NCBI RefSeq assembly: GCF_022760955.1
Contig: NZ_JAKTNU010000012.1
Coordinates: 1 to 64,000 of the forward strand
Length of the DNA: 64,000 nucleotides
DNA from: Thermus neutrinimicus
GTDB taxonomy: Bacteria > Deinococcota > Deinococci > Deinococcales > Thermaceae
Reading direction: 5' to 3'
The notes under the pieces are model-generated. The model saw only the letters and a program-made list of their open reading frames with translations, was not told the DNA's origin and ran no database searches. A program made the translations under genes and the position numbers. Shown one piece after another: positions 56,073 through 63,653 of this stretch (position 1 is the stretch's first letter; every line of letters starts with the position of its first letter).

Positions 56073-56443
56073 GGTGGAGGTGGGGGGAGTTGAACCCCCG
56101 TCCGAAAGTCCCTACGGCAGGCCTCTACGCGCGTAGTCCGCGTTTAGGGTGTCCCCCTGGCTTGGCCCGCGGACGGGCGGCCAGGGGCAAGCCCCGCTTG
56201 GCTTCGCCTTGGGTTACGGGGCCTAGCCAAGGCTAGCCGGGTTTGTGTCCCCGCTACCGTGAGCCCCCGGCAGGGCTACCGGGCGGGGTCGCGGGCCTAA
56301 GCCGCGAGAGCGTAAGCAGGCTTGTTGGCCTTTATTCGTTTGCGGGTTTTTACGGTCAGCCCCCTCAGGGGCTACCTTCGAGGCCACCCGCACCTCGGCG
56401 CGCCACCTGCCCTCGGCGACCCCCGTCGAGACCGTTCACCCCC
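56073..56443 (-). ncRNA. ssrA: Transfer-messenger RNA (tmRNA)
   Basis: A 371-base RNA on the minus strand. The 5' end GGGGGTGAACGGTCTCGACG and 3' end GACGGGGGTTCAACTCCCCC...CCTCCACCA form the tRNA-like domain with encoded CCA. The tag reading frame (complement of 56297-56329) is GCC AAC AAG CCT GCT TAC GCT CTC GCG GCT TAG, giving A-N-K-P-A-Y-A-L-A-A. The YALAA end matches the T. thermophilus tag, but the front differs. The body carries the expected pseudoknots (GC-rich GCCCGTCCGCGGGC block). It rescues stalled ribosomes with SmpB. Confidence 0.96.
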
Positions 56444-56452
56444 ATGCCACTG

Positions 56453-56469
56453 GCCGGGTTCGGACCGGC
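56453..56469 (-). other. tRNA T-arm-like hairpin in the tmRNA leader
   Basis: Minus strand GCCGG-TCCGAAC-CCGGC, a 5-bp stem with a 7-base loop close to the TTCGAAY T-loop (C replaces T at the second position). It is preceded by AGGTT and followed by CAGTGGCA, the size of an acceptor strand plus discriminator base, and then directly by the mature tmRNA 5' end. No 5' half of a tRNA exists upstream. Either a tRNA remnant or a processing hairpin. Confidence 0.4.
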
Positions 56470-56476
56470 AACCTTG

Positions 56477-56526
56477 AGTGTACCAGGCTAAAGGGGTTGT
56501 AGTCAAGGGGGTTTTGGGTGTAAACT
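56477..56526. promoter_or_regulatory. Back-to-back promoters for ssrA and rimP-nusA-infB
   Basis: Minus: TTGACT (complement of 56501-56506), 18-base spacer, TACACT (56477-56482), driving ssrA. Plus: TTGTAG (56497-56502), 18-base spacer, TAAACT (56521-56526), driving rimP. The two -35 boxes overlap by 2 bases, so the promoters may compete for polymerase. Confidence 0.65.
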
Positions 56527-56595
56527 AGGGCCAGTGCTCCCAAGGGAGGGGGGTGGGTGTAAGCCCACCCTTCCTTTGTGAAGGGAGGTGGGGAG

Positions 56596-57027
56596 GTGCC
56601 TGTGGACCTTTGGCGGTTGGTGGAGGAAGCGGTAGGGCCCCTGGACCTCGAGGTCCTGGAGGTGAGGGAAGCCCCCGGGGAGGTCCTGGTCCGCCTGGAG
56701 CGGAAGGACGAAAGGCCCATCCGCGTGGCCGACCTGGAACGGGCCAGCCGGGCCATAGAGGCTGTCTTTGACCGGGAGGACCCCATCCCGGGAAGCTACC
56801 GCCTTCTCGTGGAGTCCCCCGGCCCCAAGCGCCCCCTCTTCACCCGCCGCCACTTTGAGCGTTTCCAGGGCCTCAAGGCCAAGGTGCCGGGGCCCGAGGG
56901 CTTCACCGGGCGCATCCTCCGGGTGGAGGAGGAGGAGGTGGTCTTCCAGGTGGGCCAGGAGGAAAAGCGCCTTAGGATCGGCACCTTCCGCGCCACCCTC
57001 GCCGAGTGGCCCAAGGAGCCCAGGTAA
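56596..57027 (+). CDS. rimP: Ribosome maturation factor RimP
   Basis: A 143-residue YhbC/RimP: an N-terminal alpha/beta domain with LERASRAIEAVFDREDPIPGSYRLLVESPGPKRPL (the family signature SPGxxRPL near 80) and a C-terminal SH3-like barrel. It assists 30S assembly. GTG at 56596 is preferred, 7 bases after AGGGAGG; GTG at 56602 is an alternative. First gene of the nusA-infB operon. Confidence 0.93.
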   Translation: MPVDLWRLVEEAVGPLDLEVLEVREAPGEVLVRLERKDERPIRVADLERASRAIEAVFDREDPIPGSYRLLVESPGPKRPLFTRRHFERFQGLKAKVPGPEGFTGRILRVEEEEVVFQVGQEEKRLRIGTFRATLAEWPKEPR

Positions 57028-57050
57028 CAGCGTAGGTACAGGGAGGAGAG

Positions 57051-58214
57051 ATGAACCGGGATTTCATCGACGCCATGCAGCAGTTGGCCTTGGAGCGGGG
57101 GGTGACCACCGAGGAGGTCCTCGAGGCCTTCAAGGAGGCCCTGCGCAAGGCCTACATCAAACGGCAAAAGGGATACCGCAAGGAGGAGATCGATGCGGGC
57201 AAGGGCCCGGAGGTGGACGTGTACATCGACCCCCAGACCGGGCGCATCGAGATGGTGGAGGTCCGCCGCGTGGTGGAAAAGGTGGAGGACCCCGACAAGG
57301 AAATCTCCCTCTCCGAGGCCCTCCAGTACGACCCTGAGGTCCAGGTGGGTGACGAGATGGAGTTCCCCATCGACCCCGAGGGCCTCTCCCGCATGGCCAT
57401 CCAGGACCTGCGCCAGATCCTCACCCAGCGCCTGAAGGAGTCCGAGCGCAACCGCATCTATAACGAGTACAAGGACAAGGAGGGCCAGGTCCTCACCGGG
57501 GTGGTGACCCGGGTGGACAACCGGGGCAACGTCTTCGTGGAGCTGGGCCGGGGGGAGGCTTACCTCCCCAAGAGCGAGCAGATTCCCACGGAGCGCTACT
57601 ACCCCGGGCAGCGCCTTAAGGTGTACCTGAAAAAGGTGGACCGCTCCGCCAAAGGCCCTTCCTTGATCGTTAGCCGGGCCCACGAGAAGCTCCTGGAGCA
57701 CCTCTTGAAGCAGGAGGTCCCCGAGATCGCCGAGGGCATCGTGGAGATCAAGGCCATCGCCCGCGAGCCCGGCCGCCGCAGCAAGGTGGCGGTCATGACC
57801 CACAACCCCAACGTCGACCCCATCGGGGCCTGCATCGGCCACAAGGGGCAGCGCATCCAGGCGGTATCCGCCGAGCTGGGCCGGGAGAAGGTGGACATCA
57901 TCCTCTGGGCCAAGGACCCCAAGGAGTTCATCCGTAACGCCCTCTCCCCCGCCCAGGTGGGTTCCATCGAGCTGGAACCCGACGGGCAAAGGGCCCGGGT
58001 CAAGGTGACCAAGGACCAGCACTCCCTGGCCATCGGCACCGGCGGCCAGAACGTGCGCCTGGCCTCCAAGCTCACGGGGTACGAGATCCACTTTGAGGAG
58101 GCGGAGATCTCCGACCTGGACGAGGCTATCCGCAAGGCCGCCATGGAGGAGGCGGAAACCGCCAGCCGGGCGAAAGAGGAGTTCGAGAAACTCTTCCGGG
58201 ACCTTTCCGAGTGA
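57051..58214 (+). CDS. nusA: Transcription termination/antitermination factor NusA
   Basis: A 387-residue protein: N-terminal RNA polymerase-binding domain (1-125), S1 domain (about 135-200: GQVLTGVVTRVDNRGNVFVELG), KH1 with VDPIGACIGHKGQRIQAV near 250, and KH2 with LAIGTGGQNVRLASKLTGY near 325. It lacks the C-terminal acidic repeats found in E. coli, as usual outside Proteobacteria. The stop overlaps ylxR. Confidence 0.97.
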   Translation: MNRDFIDAMQQLALERGVTTEEVLEAFKEALRKAYIKRQKGYRKEEIDAGKGPEVDVYIDPQTGRIEMVEVRRVVEKVEDPDKEISLSEALQYDPEVQVGDEMEFPIDPEGLSRMAIQDLRQILTQRLKESERNRIYNEYKDKEGQVLTGVVTRVDNRGNVFVELGRGEAYLPKSEQIPTERYYPGQRLKVYLKKVDRSAKGPSLIVSRAHEKLLEHLLKQEVPEIAEGIVEIKAIAREPGRRSKVAVMTHNPNVDPIGACIGHKGQRIQAVSAELGREKVDIILWAKDPKEFIRNALSPAQVGSIELEPDGQRARVKVTKDQHSLAIGTGGQNVRLASKLTGYEIHFEEAEISDLDEAIRKAAMEEAETASRAKEEFEKLFRDLSE

Positions 58215-58492
58215 TGGCGAAGCATCTCCCCATCCGCATGTGCGTGGCCTGCCGCAGGAGGCGGCCCAAAGGGGAGCTTTTGCGCATCCTGCTCATGCCG
58301 GAAGGGTTTCGCCTGGATCCCACGGGGAAGCTGCCGGGCCGGGGGGCCTATGTCTGTCCCGACAACCCGGAGTGCTGGACAGAAAAGAAGCTGAGGCGCT
58401 TTGCCGGAGGCCGGGCCAAGGCCCTGTCGGAAGCGCTCATCTCTCTTTTAGGAGGTACGGATGGCCAAAATACGCATCTACCAGCTGGCTAA
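58214..58492 (+). CDS. ylxR: YlxR-family RNA-binding protein (DUF448)
   Basis: A 92-residue protein with the YlxR core: PIRMCVACRRRRPKGELLRI, GRGAYVCPDNPECW and a Lys/Arg-rich helix. It is nearly always between nusA and infB. The ATG overlaps the nusA stop (TGATG; an in-frame GTG lies one codon earlier), and its end overlaps infB by 32 bases. It probably binds RNA or affects nucleoid/transcription; exact role unsettled. Confidence 0.92.
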   Translation: MAKHLPIRMCVACRRRRPKGELLRILLMPEGFRLDPTGKLPGRGAYVCPDNPECWTEKKLRRFAGGRAKALSEALISLLGGTDGQNTHLPAG

Positions 58493-60176
58493 AGAGCTGG
58501 GCATGACCAACGAGGAGCTCCTGGAGCTCCTGGACCAGATGGGGGTTCCCTACAAGTCCCATGCCTCCACCCTTTCCGAGGAGGATGCGGAGGCGGTGCG
58601 GGAACTCGTAAAGGAACAACGGGGCCTGCAGGAGAAGCTGGCGGAGGAGGAGCGGAGGAAAGCCCTGCCCCGAAGGCCTCCTGTGGTGGTCATCATGGGC
58701 CACGTGGACCACGGGAAGACCACCCTTCTGGACTATCTTCGCAAAAGCCGCATCGCCGAGAAGGAGGCCGGGGGAATCACCCAGCATGTGGGCGCCTTTG
58801 AGGTGAAAACCCCTCAGGGCACGGTGGTCTTCATCGACACCCCCGGGCACGAGGCCTTCACCACCATAAGGCAGCGGGGGGCCAAGGTGGCGGACATCGC
58901 CGTCATCGTCATCGCCGCCGACGACGGGATCATGCCGCAAACGGATGAGGCCATCGCCCACGCCAAGGCGGCCGGGGCCAAAATCCTCTTCGCCCTGAAT
59001 AAGATGGACCTGCCCCAGGCCGACCCCGACCGGGTCAAGCGCCAGCTGATGGAGCGGGGCTTCGTGCCCGAGGAGTACGGGGGGGACGCCGTTGTGGTGC
59101 CCATCAGCGCCAAAACGGGCCAAGGGGTGCAGGACCTTTTGGAGATGATCCTCCTCATCGCCGAGCTGGAGGACTACCGGGCCGACCCCAACGCCGAGCC
59201 CAAGGGGGTGATCCTCGAGTCCAAGCTGGACAAGCAGGCGGGGATCATCGCCAACATGCTGGTCCAGGAGGGCACCTTCCGGGTGGGGGACTACGTGGTG
59301 GCCGGGGAGGTGTATGGCCGCATCCGGGCCATGATGGACGCCGACGGCAACCAGCGCAAGGAGGCAGGCCCGGGAAGCGCCGTGCAGGTCTTGGGCTTCC
59401 AGGAGCTTCCCCACGCGGGGGACGTGGTGGAGTGGGTGCCGGACCTGGAGGCCGCCAAGGAGATCACCGAGGAGCGCAAGGAGGAGCGCAAGGCCCGGGA
59501 GGAGGCGGAGAGGGAGCGTCGCCCCCGGACCATGGCCGACCTGCTCCGGGCCCTGCAGGAGGAAGGGCAGAAGGAGGTTAACCTCATCCTGCGGGCGGAC
59601 ACCCAGGGCTCCCTGGAGGCCATCCAGCACATCCTGGCTAAGGAGAGCACCGAGGAGGTCAAGATCAACGTCCTCCTGGCCCAGGTGGGAGCCCCCACGG
59701 AGTCCGATGTCCTCCTGGCCCAGACGGCCAACGCCGCCATCCTGGCCTTTGGGGTAAACCCCTCGGGTGCGGTGAAGAAGGCGGCCGAGCAAAAGGGAGT
59801 CCTCCTCAAGACCTTCCGCATCATCTATGACCTCATCGACGAGGTCCGGTCCATGGTCAAGGGGCAAAAGGAGCCCGTATTCAAGGAGGAGGTCCTGGGC
59901 CGGGCCGAGGTGCGGGCCATCTTCCGCCTGCCCGGGGGCAAACAGGTGGCAGGGTGCATGGTCACCCAGGGCAAGGTGGTGCGGAGCGCCGAGGTGAGGG
60001 TTTTGCGTAAGGGCGAGGAGGTCTGGAAGGGCAGGATGGCCAGCCTCAAGCGCTTCAAGGAGGACGTGCGGGAAGTGGCCCAGGGCTACGAGTGCGGCAT
60101 TGGCCTCGAGGGGTTTGACGACTTCCAGGAAGGGGACATCATAGAGGCCTTCCAGATGGTGGAGGTGCCCGCGTAG
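58461..60176 (+). CDS. infB: Translation initiation factor IF-2
   Basis: At 571 residues it equals the short Thermus form without the long N-terminal extension of E. coli. A short N-terminal domain (IRIYQLAKELGMTNEELLELL) precedes the G domain with GHVDHGKTT near 77, DTPGHEAF near 124 and NKMD near 178. Domains II-IV follow, ending in the fMet-tRNA-binding C2 barrel. It has a good AGGAGGT site inside ylxR. Confidence 0.98.
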   Translation: MAKIRIYQLAKELGMTNEELLELLDQMGVPYKSHASTLSEEDAEAVRELVKEQRGLQEKLAEEERRKALPRRPPVVVIMGHVDHGKTTLLDYLRKSRIAEKEAGGITQHVGAFEVKTPQGTVVFIDTPGHEAFTTIRQRGAKVADIAVIVIAADDGIMPQTDEAIAHAKAAGAKILFALNKMDLPQADPDRVKRQLMERGFVPEEYGGDAVVVPISAKTGQGVQDLLEMILLIAELEDYRADPNAEPKGVILESKLDKQAGIIANMLVQEGTFRVGDYVVAGEVYGRIRAMMDADGNQRKEAGPGSAVQVLGFQELPHAGDVVEWVPDLEAAKEITEERKEERKAREEAERERRPRTMADLLRALQEEGQKEVNLILRADTQGSLEAIQHILAKESTEEVKINVLLAQVGAPTESDVLLAQTANAAILAFGVNPSGAVKKAAEQKGVLLKTFRIIYDLIDEVRSMVKGQKEPVFKEEVLGRAEVRAIFRLPGGKQVAGCMVTQGKVVRSAEVRVLRKGEEVWKGRMASLKRFKEDVREVAQGYECGIGLEGFDDFQEGDIIEAFQMVEVPA

Positions 60177-60184
60177 GAGGTCCC

Positions 60185-60571
60185 TTGGAGCGGGTCTGGT
60201 GGTCCTTTCCCAGGAGGCGCCCTGTGGTCCTTAGCCTCCCCTTGGAGTATCCCCAGCGGCAGGTCCCAGGGAGCGCCTGGGGAAGGTGGGGGCTGGTCCT
60301 GGCCGCTTTGGCCCTGGTCCTCCAGGGCCTACCCCCTTTCCTCGAGGCAAAGGGAAAGGGGGAAGCCGGGCTTCACGCCAAGGGACCTGGCTGGGTTCTC
60401 AAGGAGGAGCGCCAGGGAAACGGGCTTGCCCCCTTGGCCCAGGCTCCCACCCGGCCTCCCCATCCCCCCCTAAAGCCCCGGGATGGGGAGGCCAAGCCGC
60501 CGGCACCCAAGAGCCCTTCTCCATCCCCGCTTTACCTCCTTTATGGCCGCCTTCAGCTGGACGGAGGCTAG
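60185..60571 (+). CDS. Small membrane-anchored proline-rich protein between infB and secDF
   Basis: A 128-residue candidate: basic N-terminus (MERVWWSFPRRRPVV), one hydrophobic segment (about residues 35-50), then a Pro/Lys-rich tail of about 70 residues. The TTG start at 60185 has GGAGGT 3 bases upstream and sits 8 bases after infB, which favours translation. No family recognised. Topology would put the tail outside the cytoplasm or leave it flexible near the Sec machinery. It could be a fast-evolving local protein or a chance frame. Confidence 0.5.
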   Translation: MERVWWSFPRRRPVVLSLPLEYPQRQVPGSAWGRWGLVLAALALVLQGLPPFLEAKGKGEAGLHAKGPGWVLKEERQGNGLAPLAQAPTRPPHPPLKPRDGEAKPPAPKSPSPSPLYLLYGRLQLDGG

Positions 60572-60707
60572 GGCCTAAAACCCTCTCCCCTCGCGCCGGG
60601 GCAAGCCCAAGGGCCATCCGGCGCAGCCTAAGGTTAGGCTCTGGTATGCGGCTTTAAGCCCTTCTGCAAGCCAATCGGGCACATGCGTGCCCCAAAGGGT
60701 GAAGAGT

Positions 60708-62915
60708 ATGAACCGGAAGCTTCTCAACGGACTTCTCCTCCTGGGCCTTTTCCTCCTGGCCCTCCTCATGGTTTGGAAGCCCTGGGCCCCGGAAGAGCCC
60801 AAGGTCAAGCTGGGCCTAGACCTCAAAGGAGGTCTCCGCATTGTCCTCGAGGCCGCCGTGGAAAACCCCACCCCCGATGACCTGGAAAAGGCCCGCACCG
60901 TCTTAGAGAACCGCATCAACGCCCTGGGGGTGGCGGAACCCCTGATCCAGATCCAGGGGCAAAAGCGCATTGTGGTGGAGCTCCCCGGCCTCTCCCAGGC
61001 GGACCAGGACCGGGCCCTAAAGCTCATCGGCCAGCGGGCGGTCCTGGAGTTCCGCATCCTCAAGGAAGGGGCCACCGGCACCACCGTGGCCCAGATCAAC
61101 CAGGCCCTCAGGGAAAACCCCAGGCTTAAGCGGGAAGACCTGGAAAAGGACCTCATCAAGCCCGAGGACCTGGGCCCGGCCCTTCTCACGGGCGCGGACC
61201 TGGCCGACGCCCGGGCGGTCTTCGACCAGTTCGGCCGCCCCCAGGTGGCCCTCACCTTTACCCCGGAAGGGGCCAAGAAGTTTGAGGAGGTCACCCGGAC
61301 CAACGTGGGCAGGCAACTGGCCATTGTCCTGGACGGTAAGGTCTACACCGCCCCCGTGATCCGCCAGGCCATCACCGGGGGCCAGGCGGTGATCGAGGGG
61401 CTATCGGGCCTCGAGGAGGCCAGCGAGATCGCCCTGGTGTTGCGTTCCGGGGCGTTGCCCGTTCCCCTGGAGGTGGCGGAGATCCGCTCAATAGGCCCCA
61501 CCCTGGGCCAGGATGCCATCCAGGCCGGTAACCGCTCGGCCCTCATCGGTACCCTGGCCATCTTCCTCCTCATCTTCGCCTACTACGGTGCGGGCCTCGG
61601 TCTGGTGGCCTCCTTAGGCCTCATCTACACCTCGGTGCTGATCCTGGGGCTCCTATCCGGCCTCGGAGCCACCCTCACCCTCCCCGGCATCGCTGGCTTG
61701 GTGCTCACCCTGGGGGCTGCGGTGGACGGGAACGTGCTCTCCTTTGAGCGCATCAAGGAGGAGCTCAGGGCTGGAAAACGCTTCCGCCAGGCCATCCCCG
61801 AGGGCTTCAGGCACTCCACCCTGACCATCCTGGACGTAAACGCCGCCCACCTGTTGGCGGCCGCCGCCCTTTACCAGTACGCCACCGGGCCTGTTCGGGG
61901 CTTTGCGGTGGTCTTGGCCATCGGCGTGGTGGCCAGCGTCTTCTCCAACCTGGTTTTCAGCCGCTACCTCCTGGAGCGCATGGCTGACCGTGGGGAAGTC
62001 CGCCCTCCCATGTGGCTGGTGGACCCCCGGTTCAACTTCATGGGCCCGGCCCGCTTCGTCACCCTAGCTACCCTTCTCCTGGCCGTGCTGGCGGCAGGGG
62101 TGGTCTTCACCAAGGGCTTCAACTACTCCATCGATTTCACCGGGGGTACGGCGTATACCCTGCGCACGGGCCCCGAGGTGGGGGTGGACACCCTAAGACG
62201 CTTCCTGGAAACCAGGGGCTTCCCCGCCAAGGAGGCGGTCATCACCCAGGTGCAGGCTCCCACCGCCGACTTCCGGGAGTTTTCCCTAAAGCTCCCACCC
62301 CTTCCCGATGCCAAGCGTCTGGAACTGGAAGGGCTCTTTACCACGGAGTTAAAGGCCAGCGTCCTCACCTCGGAGACCGTGGGTCCCGCCATCGGTTCCG
62401 AACTTCGCCGCAATGCGGTGATGGCGGTCTTGGTGGGCCTTGGCCTCATCCTCCTCTACGTGGCCTTTCGCTTCGACTGGACCTTCGGGGTGGCCAGCGT
62501 CATCGCCGTGGCCCATGACGTGGCCATCGTGGCGGGGATGTACAGCCTCTTGGGCCTGGAGTTCTCCATCCCCACCATCGCCGCCCTTCTCACCATCGTG
62601 GGCTACTCCATCAACGACTCCATCGTGGTTTCCGACCGCATTCGGGAAAACCAGAAGCTCATGCGGGGCATCCCCTACCGGGAGATGGTGAACCGCTCCA
62701 TCAACCAGACCCTATCCCGCACGGTGATGACCAGCCTCACCACCCTCCTGCCCATCCTCGCCCTCCTTTTCCTGGGGGGAAGCGTCCTCAGGGACTTCTC
62801 CCTGGCCATCTTCGTGGGCATCTTCGTGGGCACCTACAGCTCCATCTATGTGGTGAGCGCCCTGGTGGTGTTCTGGAAGGAGTTGCGCCAAAAACAGACC
62901 AAAAGGGCCGCTTAA
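60708..62915 (+). CDS. secDF: Fused protein-export subunit SecDF
   Basis: A 735-residue, 12-helix fusion, the length of T. thermophilus SecDF. SecD half: LGLDLKGGLRI near 33, the large periplasmic P1 domain with ENRINALGV, and GAAVDGNVLSFERIKEEL near 345. SecF half: FNYSIDFTGGTAYTL near 475, and STINDSIVVSDRIREN-like GYSINDSIVVSDRIREN near 640. The conserved Asp residues couple proton flow to preprotein pulling at SecYEG. ATG at 60708 gives a clean signal-anchor N-terminus. A large hairpin follows. Confidence 0.97.
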   Translation: MNRKLLNGLLLLGLFLLALLMVWKPWAPEEPKVKLGLDLKGGLRIVLEAAVENPTPDDLEKARTVLENRINALGVAEPLIQIQGQKRIVVELPGLSQADQDRALKLIGQRAVLEFRILKEGATGTTVAQINQALRENPRLKREDLEKDLIKPEDLGPALLTGADLADARAVFDQFGRPQVALTFTPEGAKKFEEVTRTNVGRQLAIVLDGKVYTAPVIRQAITGGQAVIEGLSGLEEASEIALVLRSGALPVPLEVAEIRSIGPTLGQDAIQAGNRSALIGTLAIFLLIFAYYGAGLGLVASLGLIYTSVLILGLLSGLGATLTLPGIAGLVLTLGAAVDGNVLSFERIKEELRAGKRFRQAIPEGFRHSTLTILDVNAAHLLAAAALYQYATGPVRGFAVVLAIGVVASVFSNLVFSRYLLERMADRGEVRPPMWLVDPRFNFMGPARFVTLATLLLAVLAAGVVFTKGFNYSIDFTGGTAYTLRTGPEVGVDTLRRFLETRGFPAKEAVITQVQAPTADFREFSLKLPPLPDAKRLELEGLFTTELKASVLTSETVGPAIGSELRRNAVMAVLVGLGLILLYVAFRFDWTFGVASVIAVAHDVAIVAGMYSLLGLEFSIPTIAALLTIVGYSINDSIVVSDRIRENQKLMRGIPYREMVNRSINQTLSRTVMTSLTTLLPILALLFLGGSVLRDFSLAIFVGIFVGTYSSIYVVSALVVFWKELRQKQTKRAA

Positions 62916-62927
62916 GGGCCCTAGCGG

Positions 62928-62969
62928 AACCCAACCCCCGGGACCCTCTCCCCGCCCAGGGGTTGGGTT
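62928..62969 (+). terminator. Hairpin terminator after secDF
   Basis: Perfect 11-bp arms AACCCAACCCC (62928-62938) and GGGGTTGGGTT (62959-62969) with a 20-base loop, then T. It ends the rimP-to-secDF transcription unit. Confidence 0.65.
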
Positions 62970-63126
62970 TGCCCTATGGGAAAGGAGACCGGGTGCTTCC
63001 CTGGAACGGGCGCTCCCGCAGGGAGGGGGTTATGGCCGCAACCTCCTTAGGCCCTTGGCTTCCCGTAGCCGCCTCTCTTCACCCTGGGGCCTTGGGCCAC
63101 CCCCTTTCCTGGCCCACGGTCCGGAG

Positions 63127-63555
63127 GTGAGGTGGCTCTTTGCCTTAGAGCTGATGAGAAGGGCCTGCGAGGCCCACGCCGAAGCCCCTTTCCCCGATTC
63201 CCTAAAGGATTTTGAGGAAGGTCTGCACCTGGTAAGGGAGGGCCTCCGCACCCGGTCCCCTATCCTTTCCTCCCGGTGGGAAGGCTTTCTCCAACGGGTG
63301 GATCTCCTTGAGACCTTGGTACCCTACCTGGATTCAGCCCTAAGGACAGGGCTCACGGTTCAGCTGGCCTTGGGGATAAGGGGGTGGTAGCTACCGGGAG
63401 GGCGTCCTGGGAAGGCGGGCGGCTTACCGCCGTGGCTTTTCCTCCGGTGGCAGCTCGAGCTCTGGCTGGCAGAGCTGAAGCCCTTCCTTACCCCCGAATC
63501 CGGGTCCAGGATTGCCGAGGCCCCGGCCGTTTTGCAGGAGCTAGCTCTACGCTAG
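63127..63555 (+). pseudogene. Hypothetical gene interrupted by one in-frame TAG
   Basis: Starting at GTG 63127 (GGAG upstream), the frame encodes about 87 residues (WLFALELMRRACEAH..., amphipathic, Leu/Glu-rich), hits TAG at 63388-63390, then continues in the same frame for 54 codons of protein-like sequence (LFLRWQLELWLAELKPFL...) to TAG at 63553. The continuation has protein-like composition, so it may be one gene with a nonsense change or a degraded copy. Family not recognised. A 32-codon ATG frame with a GGGAGGGGG site (63032-63130) overlaps its start as GTGA. Confidence 0.4.
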
Positions 63556-63653
63556 TTCGGTTTGGCCCGAGCGGTTCCGGGATCCGGAAAGGACCAGGAA
63601 GGCTGTCCTCATCCGCTTCAAAACCGGACTGGTTGGGAACGTCGGACGGAGGC

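Noticed and set aside
56444-56482. A complete tRNA gene next to ssrA
   Set aside because: Only a T-arm and 3' acceptor-like part can be drawn; there is no matching 5' acceptor, D arm or anticodon arm.
58437-59867. 476-residue minus-strand frame opposite infB
   Set aside because: Antisense shadow of IF-2; no recognisable motif and no promoter or ribosome-binding site.
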